From positions 16,716,496-16,780,495 of the forward strand of contig OZ024936.1 in NCBI GenBank assembly GCA_964017235.1: a stretch of DNA of 64,000 nt. The letters are read 5' to 3'. A program made the translations under genes and the position numbers. Below the pieces are notes generated by a model that saw only the letters and a program-made list of their open reading frames with translations, did no database searches and was not told the origin of the DNA. Origin of the DNA: Sabellastarte sp. h YS-2021. Its lineage: Eukaryota; Annelida; Polychaeta; Sabellida; Sabellidae. Positions 33,411 to 46,300 of this stretch are shown piece by piece (position 1 is the stretch's first letter; each line of letters starts with the position of its first letter).

Positions 33411-33610
33411 GGGGTCACGGTGGCACAGTAGTAACACAGTCACCTCTCACCTTTGAGATCTGAGTTTGAATCCTAGCCTGACCTCAAGTGAGAAAGCTTG
33501 TATTTGCTTGCCGTTGGTCAGCAGTTTACAGTACAGAACATGGAGCACCTGTATGAACTGGCTTCCTCTGCCCTAAAGCTACCCATCACATAAAAGTTAC
33601 ACTAAATAAA
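33411..33610 (+). repeat. tRNA-derived SINE
   Basis: ggtcacggtggcacagtagt (A box region), gagtttgaatcctagcc (B box), gtatttgcttgccgttgg and agcagtttacagtacagaac body, then an A-rich end (actaaataaat). It is a diverged copy of the 49,312 family. Confidence 0.85.
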
Positions 33611-33830
33611 TCCTACATCGAACATTCAACACATAACTCGGTTTCAGCTAAATAGTCCTCTGTCGCAAAAGGACAGAAACAAATGACACACCGTGATTTG
33701 TCCCCGAGTTGTAAAGGTAAGTCTTATGGTCCAAAAAGGATAAGTCTTAGGACCTTCCTCTGATCCCTATGAGTCAAGAAGATAACCTGTTGACAGATAT
33801 GGTATCTTCCTAAATGTTGACATACAACAA

Positions 33831-34085
33831 CTAGAGCACTCGGAGTCAAGACGTAACATCTTCAATACTGTTTATGAGTGCAATGATAAAAAATCCTTTA
33901 ACAAATTCCTGGATCCGGATGGTGATCTGGATCAAGACCAACAAATCGAATGATCTGTTCCTTATGCCAGTGTCAACCTTTCCAGAAAATTTCGTGAAAA
34001 TTCATATAAAACTTTGTAAACTGTTTCGCAAACAAACAAACAAACAGATGCATGCTCTTGAAAATGTGTCCTCCTTGGTAGAGTA
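33831..34085 (-). mobile_element. Family-2 dispersed element, inverted
   Basis: Starts ctagagcactcggagtc, includes ggatccggatggtgatctgg and a caaacaaacaaacaaac tract, and ends cctccttggtagag. Both ends are recognisable. Confidence 0.7.
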
Positions 34086-34396
34086 AGTATGGCAAGGCTC
34101 AATAACTCTTGTACAGAAACTCCAGAGACTTATTTTCCCCTGTACAATTAATCGTCTCTTTTAAAGAGGTCGCCCAGATCTAATGCATATGATTAGTCTT
34201 TACACTCTGAAGAAAAGTCGTAGCACCATTAAGATAATCCATAATGGACATACAACTGAATTGATTTGTCATGAACCTTCGACACAAACATGCTCTGACT
34301 TGCGGAGGCTTATAAACATGTTTAAAAATGGAATGAGTGACCGCACTTGCTCGGAGTGTGCAAACCTTCACAAGTTATAAAGTTGTGAGACTTCTA

Positions 34397-34725
34397 GGAG
34401 TTAATAATAATAATAATAATACTTATATAGCACTTTTTCTATTATTATTAGCTCAAAGTGCTTTACACAGTGTTACCCCAGGAAGGATAGCTAGCCTTGG
34501 TAACCTTACCTATTGCTGCCATGCAAGGCGCAGAAGGCAGTATCCCTTAAAGCTGGGTACCCATATTTTCCCGTGGGTGGAGAGAGGCACAGACCAGGCT
34601 AACATCTTGCCCAAGGATGTTATCCTTCATGAAACAGTGTGCATCACTGGGGATAGAACCCACGACCCTTGGATTATAAGTCCAACACCTTACCAACTGA
34701 GCCACATCAGACCCATGAGCCCCTG
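34397..34725 (-). repeat. tRNA-derived SINE, inverted, with (AAT)n tail
   Basis: Begins (aat)6 then acttatatagcactttttc. Its far end (34,655-34,715) is the complement of a tRNA-like head with A box (gtggctcagttggtaagg), a CTTATAA loop and B box (gggttctatcccc). The acceptor stem does not close and the segment joins a SINE body, so it is not a working tRNA gene. Confidence 0.75.
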
Positions 34726-34739
34726 AGTGCAAGACTCAG

Positions 34740-36980
34740 GGAGACTTTGGAGGCAAACTGGAGGTAGTGGAACCATAATTCCTATTATAACCTGTCCTAC
34801 CTAGGTTAAAGCTTTCCTTACACTCGTACACACTTGCCATATATTTGATTTCTGCCTGATGACCCTATCCTAATGGCTCCAAATAGAGACCTATTATCTG
34901 GGTATATGAGGCATTAAAGAATGAGCTGCCCAGTAGACAGTAGACAAGCATTTTTGGTTGCAGTTTGTTTCCCCCAGCACAAAAAAAGTGTGACCTTGGT
35001 ATTACGGGACTCAGCAAAATGACAGAAACTTACACAACACAGCATTTTAACAAGGAATCAGTATGAACACTTTGAGAAACATGTAAAAAAGACCTTTTGG
35101 GCAATGACAAAGAGCCAAATGACAGTAAGTTACACAATTGCACTGGGAAGGATGTAAACAATTTTACCGTTAAAACATTACCGACAATAAATTTCAAATA
35201 TATATTAACTGAAAGCAGTTTTTGTCTTGTTAGGTGATTGGGTTAGGTCAAACCAATACCTGCAGCTTTCCTGCTTGGGAAAGGAAGGTCAGATTAAATG
35301 CCTAACCTCATGACTGCTTGACTGCCCCTTTCAGGATTGAGAAGTCGAATCAAGCCCTGATTCAAACAATTTTCCAAGAACTATAAGATGAAGATAAATT
35401 TTCTCTAATTGCTTCATTTGAAATGGCCATGTTTCACCAAAAACAGCCAATCATTTTATATCCGTTTACTGGGGTTTCAAAAAGAGATTGTTAACTCAGC
35501 TTACTCTGTGCTCACTTGGGGACACATTTTTATCAAGTACAGACAGGTCATTATTGATAAGATTGTATCATATTTTTAGATGACACCAGCAAAATACACA
35601 TCAGTAACAAGATTGCAGGAGTTTGGTTAAATAAACAACACTGGTAGGTACTGTCTACTGTTAAAGACTAAATAAACACATGTTTGTTTAGACTTTTTGT
35701 TAATATGCCATCCATGTAAATAAACGTTTGTATTTATCACTTACGGTAAGTTTACACTTTTTTTATTGTTTCAGATGTAATTCCACCATAAGTAAAAAAG
35801 GGCAGATAAAGATTGGAGGGCAGAAATCTGAAAAAGATCATGATGGATACACAGGTCTTTGTTTGCATAATTTCGTAACAGAAAACAACCATAATAGGAA
35901 CTATCAGAGTTCCAACATGTTATAATGTATAACTAATGCAAACTAATATAGGTCAGCCATTAACATATGTAGAGAGAGAGAATTCCATTTATTTAAGTGC
36001 TATCTACAAACAGTTAACAAAACAAACGTACATTACCAAGTTGCCATACAGTAGCAAGCCCTAAACATCATGGCTTACGAGGCACTGGTGTATACATCAA
36101 TAGCATTGCAACAGAAGATATTAGTTGTCTTAAAATATATTTAAATTAACCAAATGTATATTAAAAAATAGGATTTACATTTAGCAGGACAATTCACAGG
36201 AAATTAGTAAAAAAATCAGAAGATTTTCTTTTAACATAACAATTCCATACTTTTCCCTCCAATTTCTTTGTATACTGCACATATTATTTTGAAAATTATT
36301 TGTATTACTACTGCAGGTCCATCATTAACATGTTATATAGTGTATCACTTATCCACCACTTATCCAGTCACTAACATGTTATAATGGGTCACTAATGTAG
36401 ATCATCCCCCTCGTTCTGCAAAAAAGGCAAAAAAGGGCCACGCTGTCAAGTTTCACCAGAATGGCCTTCTTTATTTTTAATAGATAATAAATATTAATAA
36501 ATTATTTTTAACTGTCTTGTTAGAAAAAAGTGTGAACGAGGTATATAAACCTAACAATGTGAAAGTTCATCTGAAATATCCCACTGGCCCCCTAACTACA
36601 ATTGGATCTGTCAGCTTTCACTTCAAAGCCGTCATTTGATATAGATGAAATTAGTGAGCTAATTCAATAGGACACATTCCCAAGGAAGGCGTTTGATATA
36701 TTTTATATTATGTGGTGTAATTTTCTTTTTTTTTGTTTAATTATCAATATTATTTCATTTATATTATTATTATCACAGGTTATATATATAGCACAAAAAA
36801 TTGAGATATATATTATTCAAGACACATAGTGACCCAATGAAGTTAAACAAAAAATAGGTCCTCATTCTAAGGATACCGACAAGGGAGATTAGCAGAGTTT
36901 GGTGGAAAGGTTAAACTGACTGGCCTCGAGTTTGTTCCTAAAGCTGAGATTCCCTGTGATCCCATCCTGCTTCTTATTTT
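34740..36980. other. Intergenic, no gene recognised
   Basis: AT-rich. Contains short TA tracts (36,780-36,815) and a block near 35,970-36,120 that may be an old inverted repeat tail. Nothing firm. Confidence 0.45.
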
Positions 36981-36989
36981 ACTTACAAT

Positions 36990-37500
36990 AGAATAGAATA
37001 TAATAGGAACATTTATATAGCACAAAATTGACACAACGCCCTCTAATGAATTTGTGACAAAAAAAGGAAAGTCGAGGGACATGCCGGGTAAAACACAGCA
37101 TTTAGTGCCCGCAAGGGGATATATACCATGGTGGAGGGTATGCAAGTCTAAAGAAGTAGGTTTTTAGCTGGCTTTGAAACCCTTTTATTGTGTTCTGTGA
37201 TCGGACCGATTGTGGGAGTCTGTTCCATTTAGTGGGAGAAGGCATTGTGACACCTCGCCTACCAACAGACTTCTTGGGACGAACTGCAGAAGGAAGAAGC
37301 TGATTTCCACGAGTACGGCTACTGGGTTTGATTATGGAAGATAAGTATGTGGGTTGGGAGAATTGGCTAGTCTTAAACGTAGTAAGATTATATTTGAACA
37401 GGATACAGTGTGAAATGAGGAGCCAAGTTGAGGTGTGTAGCAATTTAGAAGCTAGGCAGTAAATGAATGAAAAATTTAGGTCTAAGAAGCCTGCCAAATA
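36990..37500 (-). mobile_element. LINE 3' fragment (CR1/L2-like), inverted
   Basis: The complement encodes a C-terminal RT tail: RGVTMPSPTKWNRLPQSVRS followed by [17 protein letters not shown] and a stop, then a 3' UTR ending in ttttgtgctatataaatg. The frame is open for 131 codons. It is truncated upstream of the polymerase core. Confidence 0.85.
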
Positions 37501-37722
37501 TATAGGGGCTGAAAGTTTATTCCGGAATAGGCTAGAGAAGGGACACTACTGATAGAGTAACTTGATTTCACAGGGAAAAAAAGCAAAATGGAAAAGATTG
37601 TTAGACATTTTTTGTTTAAATCTGTATGAATTGATGTGGCAAAAGATGGAAAGTTTTATATGCCATATTGGGTGTGATATTTAACCTGAGAAAAAGAAAG
37701 TATATATGAGTTTGGCAGTGTT
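37501..37722. other. Intergenic, no feature recognised
   Basis: Nothing supported between the LINE and the family-2 fragment. Confidence 0.45.
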
Positions 37723-37934
37723 TTCTTTTGTCTGTTTGCAAACTAACTCAATGTAAAGGTTTATGGAAGGATTCAATAAACTCTTCAGACAATACTGATA
37801 ATAAGGGAAGTAACGGATGATTAAGTTTTGGTGATCATAGTCTGAATCCAGGATTTTTTGTTATGCACTCATTAGCCATATTGGAAAATGTTGGACCTTG
37901 GCGGAGGTTTGCTATCGCCGAGTGCTTTTCTAGT
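37723..37934 (+). mobile_element. Family-2 dispersed element, right part
   Basis: Contains ttgtctgtttgcaaactaac and ends accttggcggaggtttgc, gccgagtgcttttctagtt. The left end is missing. Confidence 0.65.
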
Positions 37935-37969
37935 TGGTAATGAGATTTGTTAGGATAGAAATATTGTGA

Positions 37970-38285
37970 CACCCCCTGAGTCAAAAGATCAGTCAAAACC
38001 CTACTGTTTTGAACAAAGATCTGGAGCCTCGATGGGTGAGAGATTTAGAAGTTTGACATTTCATCAGACTTTCAGTTCTGTGGCTGGGGGTTAAAGCCCA
38101 TACTATTTTCACTTAAAGATTTTAAAAAAGACCTTAGAACCTACCTATTCATAAAATCCTATCAATGATGTATCTACCAATTCATATATATGTATATTAT
38201 CAGCCTAGTATTCATATTCCTAAATTGTAAAGTGCATAAAGCATGCTGTTTATGGTTTTGCGCTATAGAAGTATTCTAACATAAT
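37970..38285 (+). repeat. LINE 3' tail (CR1/L2-like)
   Basis: Reads as decayed C-terminal sequence (FKKDLRTYLFIKSYQ) followed by a stop and a 3' UTR ending tttgcgctatagaagtattc. Same class as 4,680 and 14,330. Confidence 0.65.
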
Positions 38286-38734
38286 ACACAAAACATAACA
38301 CTTTAACCATTCTATTTTCACAATTTCTGTTATCTTGTGTTGTTTAAATGCATGTTTTGGGTTTACCAAAACAGTGGGTGTTATTGGTAGTTTATGCAGT
38401 ATACATGCAATACATGGCTTAATTTGGTGGAATGATATTGCATAGCAGTTATGGTCAGCTGACTCAGTATGGTCCATATTTTTCTGAGCTCTGCACATTC
38501 TTTCTAAATCTAAAGCTCAAATATGTAACATCGATGTTTAATTTCATTTCAATAATTGTCTGAATTAGTAAAACAGTATATCTAATGTACACGTTTTTGA
38601 TATATTTACATGTATGAGCACTTAACCTCTTGCTTTACAGTCTCATTTTCAGATAGAACAGTAGTGTAACAACAAAAGATAATAAAAGAGAAATTATGAA
38701 GATTTAATGGTTAAACGCTGTATACATTTCGATG
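38286..38734. other. Intergenic, no feature recognised
   Basis: Nothing supported. Confidence 0.45.
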
Positions 38735-39211
38735 CACCCTTTTATACCACTCCAATATGCCTTTTCACTCCCATATGCCTCCATACACTCTGATATGCCT
38801 CCATACACTTCCATATGCCTCCATACACTTCCATATGCCTCCATACACTTCCATATACATCTATACACTCTCATATGCCTGCATACGCTCCCATATGCCT
38901 CCATATACTCCCATACACATCCATACACTCCCATACACCTCCATACACTCCCATATGCCTGCATACACTCCCATATACATCCATACACTCCCATATACCT
39001 CCGTACACTCCCATATGCCTCCATATGCTCATGTATGCCGCCATACACTCCCATAGGCCTCCATACACTCCCATATGCATCCATACACTCTCATAAGCCT
39101 CCATACGCTCCCATACGCCTCCATACGTTCATGTATGCCCCCATACACTCTCATACGCCTTCACACACTCCCATATGCCTCCATACTCTCCCATATGCCT
39201 CCATACACTCT
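38735..39211. repeat. 20-bp minisatellite, about 24 copies
   Basis: The consensus ctccatacactcccatatgc repeats every 20 bp with scattered substitutions. Because 20 is not a multiple of three and the unit lacks stops, long open frames appear in several frames on both strands; none is taken as a gene. Confidence 0.95.
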
Positions 39212-39219
39212 TAATTGTG

Positions 39220-39985
39220 ACCCCTTATTTTCAGCCATCAACTCCCACTGCAACCTATCATACATTCATATGAGGTTAACTTTCATGTCAATTTTCAGAC
39301 CAGGCAACATCCTCTTGAGGTGATAAGACTTATAGGGTTGGCAATCAGGCTGTCTGCTGCAGAAGAAAGGCGCAAATGTTTAATCACATGTCTTCTTTAT
39401 GTCTGTCTCAGCCTATCACATAAACCACCTTCTTCTTGGCGGTAGTTCAGGAAAAGTTTTTGCAAACCTCTTTGCAAATATTAATATTCTGTTCTATTCT
39501 ATGGTCTCCAGCCTTAGGGTGACCTTAACTTCAACACCACTCTTAAATTCAAATCACTACCTCGTTTTGAGGTCAATTGTACCTTTATGTGTTACCCTGG
39601 GAAGGGGATACCTTGGATTGACATGATGTGACCTTTCAAGGTCATACCCTCCTGCTGGGTTCGAGTAGGGTATTAATCTGTTTTAGTGTTGAATGTTTCA
39701 AAATTCTGACAGTCACTTCTTATGGACTATGAACTCTAATTTTACCAGTCACTATTCATTGTATTTATCTGTAACCTTGTGAATTCTTATGATTCTGATA
39801 GTTACTTCTTATGGATTATGAACTCTAACTTTACTAGTCACTATTTACTGCATTTATCTTACTCAGAATATGCATACTCTTACTGACCTGTAAATACATT
39901 TTAGTATAGAACATACATATTATATACTCTAGTTATGTATTAAACAAAGTACCCTCAACTCTGTGTTTTACTGTCTTGGGGTGGG
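39220..39985. other. Upstream region of ADHFE1, no gene recognised
   Basis: Two similar blocks, cttatggactatgaactcta and cttatggattatgaactcta (39,719 and 39,809), mark a short ~90-bp direct duplication. Otherwise nothing supported. Confidence 0.5.
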
Positions 39986-39989
39986 GACT

Positions 39990-40160
39990 GCTATACTTTT
40001 ATGGCGCTTAATCTCTGCCAGACAGACACTAAGGCGCAACACCAGAATCCAGTTCCAAAATCATCATTCCATAGCTGTTGCCAAGTCCAATATCACAGAG
40101 ATGCCGGATAGAGTGTATGCTAAGTTGGGAATGCAACATATAATACAATTTTAACCTTTT
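39990..40160 (-). repeat. LINE 3' tail close to the ADHFE1 start
   Basis: atggcgcttaatctctgcc followed by ctaaggcgcaac is the complement of the LINE 3' end found at 24,441 and 60,050. It ends about 105 bp before the ADHFE1 start codon. Confidence 0.6.
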
Positions 40161-40264
40161 TTCAACTTTAACCTTTTATACATACACATTTGCAGTGTTC
40201 TGTTGTTGCCCTTTTTCTTCTAATTTCTGGAACCTGAGATTGTACATCACAACCATACAAGAAA

Positions 40265-40317
40265 ATGGCGGCGAGAGAAGGTGTTACCCAGCTTTTGAAA
40301 ACTGTGATGTCAGCAGG
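40265..40317 (+). CDS. ADHFE1: ADHFE1 exon 1
   Basis: ATG at 40,265 in gaaaatggcggcg, a good Kozak context (A at -3, G at +4). It gives 17 codons plus two bases, with donor AGG|gtgagt. It encodes the start of the mitochondrial targeting peptide. Confidence 0.85.
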
Positions 40318-43300
40318 GTGAGTTGGGTGGCATTAATCTAGTCTGATTTTAATTTAATAATGGCATTTTACCAGTAAACCCCCATGCTTGAGAAAAAAAT
40401 TAACATTTTTATGATATATGCAGGTTTATTATATATTTTCTTCTTCAACCAATTTATCAAATGACATTCAATACCATTAATGCTATGATTTTGCCAGGCA
40501 ACATTTCTTGGAAAGTGATGTATTTTGACAATGTACCTGTATTATCGGCCGTTTTTACCGCAAACCGGAAATACCAGTGAACGCCCATTTTGTTTGCAAA
40601 TAGAAGCATTGGTCCTTGACCTCTAACAAAGGAATACAAGGCAGGCATTTACTGGTAGAAGGCAGTTCACTGGTAGAAAGCCACCATCAAGTAAAGGTCA
40701 CTGCCTCTTTGTTGGCATTTTAATGCTAGAGTCGTTTGTAGGTTTGTGAAAGCCCATTTAAAACTTCTTTTTATATATCACACCATTTTGCAATGTCATT
40801 TTGTCATTCTTTCTACAGTAGTCCATTCTGCCACTTATAAAGTATAATTTTCAGAAGAACATGATAACAATCAATGTGTCTATTTTGCTAAATGTTTAGT
40901 ATATTATATGTCACTTTCTCATGTTTCCTCAATGTTGTGGTAAAAGAAACACATATTTGTTACTACAGAATTTGTAATTTATTGATGTCATTTTGTTCAC
41001 TGAAACTTCCAATGTAATGTCTGTAATAACTGAAAATACTGTGGTTATGTGGTGTTTGAAATGCTAGTGATACACTGTGTGTGAACAACAAAATTATAAC
41101 CAGAGCAAATATAAAATATGTATTAATTTTTGCCCAAAAAAAACCCCTCCATATGGAAGAGCACTTAAAGAGCACAGACCTCTGCCAATGTGCATCACCT
41201 CTGCTATCACTTCCGAGAGCAATGAGAACATTTTTTTTTATAAAAAGATACTTGATGCATAATGGGTTATAGATCCCCCCCCCCCCCCCCTCTGAAAATA
41301 AAACAAAAATCAGTCATGTGTTTGATCAAAACCTATTGTAAAACATACGTGTAGATTGGCAGAATTTAAGCTAGCCTTGAAAGAGGCGCTTATTTGATTT
41401 TGGTTCGGGTTTCCTTGCCACTGTCGCCAGATTATGGTCTCACTTGTAAATCTGTTTTATTAACAGGCGATTTTTAACTATAATTGGTACTTCTATACCT
41501 GAGGTCCAAAAATGTTTGTCTACATCCTTATATTTGACCTTTTAACCTTTGTTAAGGTGACATGATCTGTCAGACATACACTCTAACTCCCCTTATGGGT
41601 CATACTGGTGTCATAAAATCTCAGATTTGTGTTTGATAACCCCTTTATTTCTGTTTTAAAGTCTTTTAAATGTATGGGGGATTAATAGGAAACCATATGC
41701 TGGGAATCCAGAAAACCAGTGAGACAGTGAGATTTGTATGTTTTTGGGACGCTTCGATTTGTTAGGAAAGAAGTTTTTATAATTTTTGTAATGTGGCCAA
41801 TATACACATGTACACCCACAGCAGAATCCAAGGATCACATAATGTCATGGGCAGATGTAATTATACAGTCATGGATGAGTAAGTGAAACAACAATACTTA
41901 AAGTGTACTGCATCGTTCACGCTTCCCCAGAATCACAGCTTTGATCTTGCATCGTCTCCTGATGACCCTGAGAAAAATAATATAGGTCAGAAGTGGGAAA
42001 TGAGCTTTGTTTAGCTTTCTCAGTTCACCCAAAGACTATCCGATTATTGACAATGTTTGTATGGAAATGTGTGAACTCGCAATAATCCAGAATACATGCA
42101 GATGTTTTTTTTTCTGTTTCAGACACAGCTGTCCAGCACATAGCCAGTCACATATAGGTGAGTGATATAATGCAGTAAAGACTTGTACACAAGTGATGAT
42201 AGAATAATATGACATAGAACAATCTAATCACATAGCCATGTGATATATCTTGACTATTGTACCATATACAATACCACAGGAGTCTGATATTAATTGATTT
42301 CAAGATTTATTTAGTCTTTGATCTCCTACCTTTTCAGAAATATTGTGATGGATAGTTGGAAGGGCAGAGGAAACCAGTACATACAGTTGCTCAAGGTTCT
42401 GTACTGTAAACTGCCGTTCAATGGCAAACAGCTATCAGCTTTCCCACATTAGGTCAGGCCACGATTTGAACTCTGATCTCAGAGGTGGGAGGCGAGTGTG
42501 TTACCACTGGTTCCCACTGTGGCCCCCTTTGGTTGTTAAGAATTCTACAGCTTATGTTGGATCACAAGCTATCATTAGAATACAACAGAGGAGTCAAATT
42601 AAAATGAATGTCATAAATAGATTTTGTTTGAGCAAAGTATGCATTGACACATACTTCACTCCTTACAGTCAGTTAACTTAACCTTTCAGTGTACACTTTA
42701 GGGGCCACAATAAACTTCCCACTTCCAGTAAGTGTTCCAGCCTGACACAAAACTGGAAAAAAACTGGGAAATTCCCGAATGGGAATTCAACTTTTCTAAG
42801 TTGTCACCGTGACGACCATTGCATCTTCCTTATATGGTATTACACATCCCCAGAGATATGTGAGCGTGTTGCCAATGACAACCAATACCTGGGTCACACC
42901 TTTCTATGCAGTCGTATCTACACATATTTAATTTTCAGCTGACACCCTTGTCCTTTTGGCTTTGTATCTTGGTACACAAGCTTGCTGCCTTGTATATTTA
43001 CATATATCATTCACAATCCCCCTTTCAGTCCTTCAGCCCATACAGTTAAGTGTACCTCATAACAAGTTGGGGAAGGTTTATGAAAAAGTGGTCCGAACAC
43101 ACAGAGCATTCTGAGCTGTGTTGAATGCAAATCCCATTAAATCATGCCAAATGCATCCAACCCAAATGCAAGTCCCACTATATCATGCCAAATGCACCCA
43201 ACCCAGATGCAAGATTCCATTAAATCATGCCAAATGCATCCAACCCAGATGCAAGATCCCATTAAATCATGCCAAATGCACCCAACCCAGATGCAAGATC

Positions 43301-46300
43301 CCATTAAATCATGCCAAATGCATCCAACCCAGATTTAAGTCCCATTAAATCATGTCAAATGCACACAACCCAAATGTAAATCCCATTAACTCATGCCAAA
43401 TGCACCCAACCCAAATGAAAATCCCATTAAGTTATGCCAAATGCAACCAAACCAAATGCAATCCCATTAAATCATGACAAATGTAGCCTACCAAGACACA
43501 AAGAGGATCACGCCACAGTGATCAAGAACCGAAGGAATTGGAGTCTGTTCATTTGTAACTTTTGACCTCAGTATGGAAACACAGGACCTGGGTGTAGCAT
43601 TTGAAGACATTTATGTCTTCTGTACCGAGACATGTGTTAAGTAATGATTCCATGTACTGACACACTTCTGTCAGTTAACGTCACATTCTGAGACAATCTG
43701 TATTTACTATGGCCACACACAGTTTACAGTGCAGAATCTGGACCAATATATGTACTGGTTTCCACTGCCCTTAAAACTACACATCTTGGTATAACCTATA
43801 CAATGTGTTGAAGGAGGTCAATCTCAAACAAAAAATAAACACCAAGGTATGATATATGGGGAATATATATATAAAAAAAATACATTTTTTATGGAAATTT
43901 TGAAGAATTCTTTTTTTTCCAAAAGTTTTTATATTCTCTCTTAGATACTTCTTTAAAAAGAATATATAAGAAACTTTTTATTGTAAGAATTAAAATATTA
44001 GTAAATATGAGCCCAGTGCTAGATCGCTCTGTATTTTTCCCAGGACGTGTGTTCTATGGAGCGTCTACTATTCCACAGAAGAAGGAATATGCCTTTCAAG
44101 TGAGTGAATAAATCATTCTTTCAGAAGAAATGGTTCCTGAAGAAAACTACATATCTCTCTCAGAAACCGTACTATCTGGAACCCATTGAGCAGCTACTCA
44201 CAAGTTTAATCAACACATCTACTGTTTAAATATAGATAATTAAATACTATGTATATATATATATATGATATTTATTTGTATAAATATATGACCAGTTCAT
44301 ACTAGTTGGTAAAGATTCTGAACTGACAGCCACCAGAGGTTTTTAAGGATACCTTATCATGGGATGTTACTCCAAATCTAAAATTCGCCACATATCTGAA
44401 ATTCGCCACATGTGAAAATACTAATAAAATAAATGAATTATGGTGAGATTTGTCGAATGTATAGTCAACTTAGGCTTGTAGAACTGAAAAATACTAATTT
44501 TTAGACAAAAAAAATCATTGTCTTCATTAAATTAACTAAGGTTTTAGAGGTGGCGAATTTTAGATTTCTTAAGCAGGAATATTATTGCCTCCGTGATGGA
44601 GGTTGTGTAAACAGTGATGGGCATTTGCCTGTTTGTTTGCAAAATAACTTGAAAAGATTTTCATGTAATTTTCAAGCAATGACACAAGGAACAGCGGCTG
44701 GTTTCACGAAGCCTTGTAACAACTTATTTTGTATCAATGACTTATTTGTATTATCTGACTTATTTCGTATCAATTTTTGACTTATTTCATATTACCGACT
44801 TATTTTGTACCAAAATTGCCTTATTTTGTATTACTTGGGTGACTTACTTTCTACCAACAGTTGACTTAATATGTTACAAAACGGTGCGCAGAATTTTGAC
44901 AAGATTTCAGGGTGATACAAAATAAGTCGATAATACAAAATAAGTTGCTCTATAGACAACTTGTTTTGTATCACTGACTTGTTATGTATTATCAGGTTAT
45001 AAGACATAACAATGTTTTGGAATGATGATAAATGTGCCAAACTTGACATTATTATTTTCCATCCTTTTCATGTAATTTTCATGATAATTTTGTAGAACAA
45101 GGACGTCTTACAATGGTAATTAGCACATAAGAATTGAAAAAATTGAATTTATCCCTGAAATTTTAGTACTTGCAAAGATTTTGGTTGTTAAAATGATACA
45201 CAGTCATTCTTGTTTTCTTTCTGATACGTAAAAAATGCTTAATGCTACCAATGGATAAACACATGTGCCACATTCTCTATATTCTACTGAATAATGCTGA
45301 GCCTTCGGCCTCGTATTTTCTGATTCACGAATCCACACTTTCTCGTGATTTCTCCTACACAGAAAAGTACAAGATCGCCCTTTTGAACGTTTTCTACAAG
45401 TTGAGATTGTTTAAAAAATCAATTTCAAGAGCTTGGACTTAGGGAATGGTTTAAAAGTGTTAAAATGACTGGGGACTATTGAACACTTGATCCCAATAAT
45501 TGTAAAGACCAGTAAAGGGATATTTAAAACAGATATATACATTCCCTGTTACTTCCTTTGAACTATTTTTCAAGCTCTTGTTATACTTTGTTCACTCAGT
45601 TAATGGGGAGCTCTGCATTTGTGACGACTTCTCAGTTTTATGATCTTAATACTGGACCTGATTGCACTTGGCCCAATGTACACTTTATCAAAACAAATCC
45701 ACAAGCAAAAATGAACAAAACGTTCAAGTGATCAAGGCAAGCACCATCATATGATACTTATATTGTGGCAATTTAGATTTCCAGGTAAAATAGCACATTA
45801 CTGAAAAAACACTTGTACTTTTGCAATGTTTATACTTGTATTATATTTAATAAAATTATCACAGTCAATAAGACATAACTGAACCAATATGAAAAAAACA
45901 CCCCCTGTATATAGAAAATTTTCGCCTTTATGACTTATTATAAGATGACAACATATAATTTATTGCAGGGTGAACATAAATTGTTACTTGTGTTTACTAC
46001 ACGCTTTTAAGCTGGTTTTCTTTTGATATAAAAATTACTTACATAGAGGCAAGACATAAATGTACTTAGACATGTTTGCAAGTCTTAGTTCCTGGGGGTA
46101 TTTTTGAGACATCGAATGAGTGCATTTTATAATTGTCTGGGTTTCAAACACTTCCTGGACAGAAATGTTTTTAGAGAAACAAAATGCACTAATGAAGGAC
46201 CCTGTGCTAGATTTAAAATGTACTTTCACACAAGAGTCATCACTCTGGGGCCGATTTCATGAAAGGTCTCAGCATTAGCCCATTGTCAGGCTGAGCCACT

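Larger units (their letters stand above)
40318..42122. other. ADHFE1 intron 1
   Basis: Holds the dispersed repeat at 40,537-40,680, a family-2 head fragment (41,152-41,290) and a C-rich homopolymer at about 41,274-41,290. The rest is unassigned. Confidence 0.6.
42158..44043. other. ADHFE1 intron 2
   Basis: Holds an inverted SINE (42,345-42,527), a 41-42-bp minisatellite (43,125-43,480) and a SINE fragment (43,715-43,820). Confidence 0.65.

Noticed and set aside
34655-34715. Possible tRNA-Ile(UAU) gene on the - strand
   Set aside because: A box, loop and B box are present but the acceptor stem does not pair and it continues into a SINE body.
35728-35925. 65-codon frame preceded by ttgtttcag
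   Set aside because: No similarity to any domain, no partner exon in phase and AT-rich composition like surrounding intergenic DNA.
38704-39214. Several long open frames on both strands
   Set aside because: They all come from the stop-free 20-bp minisatellite.
43118-43348. 76-codon Cys/Gln/Pro repeat peptide
   Set aside because: Artefact of a 41-42-bp minisatellite; the period is not constant in codons and there are no splice sites or start context.
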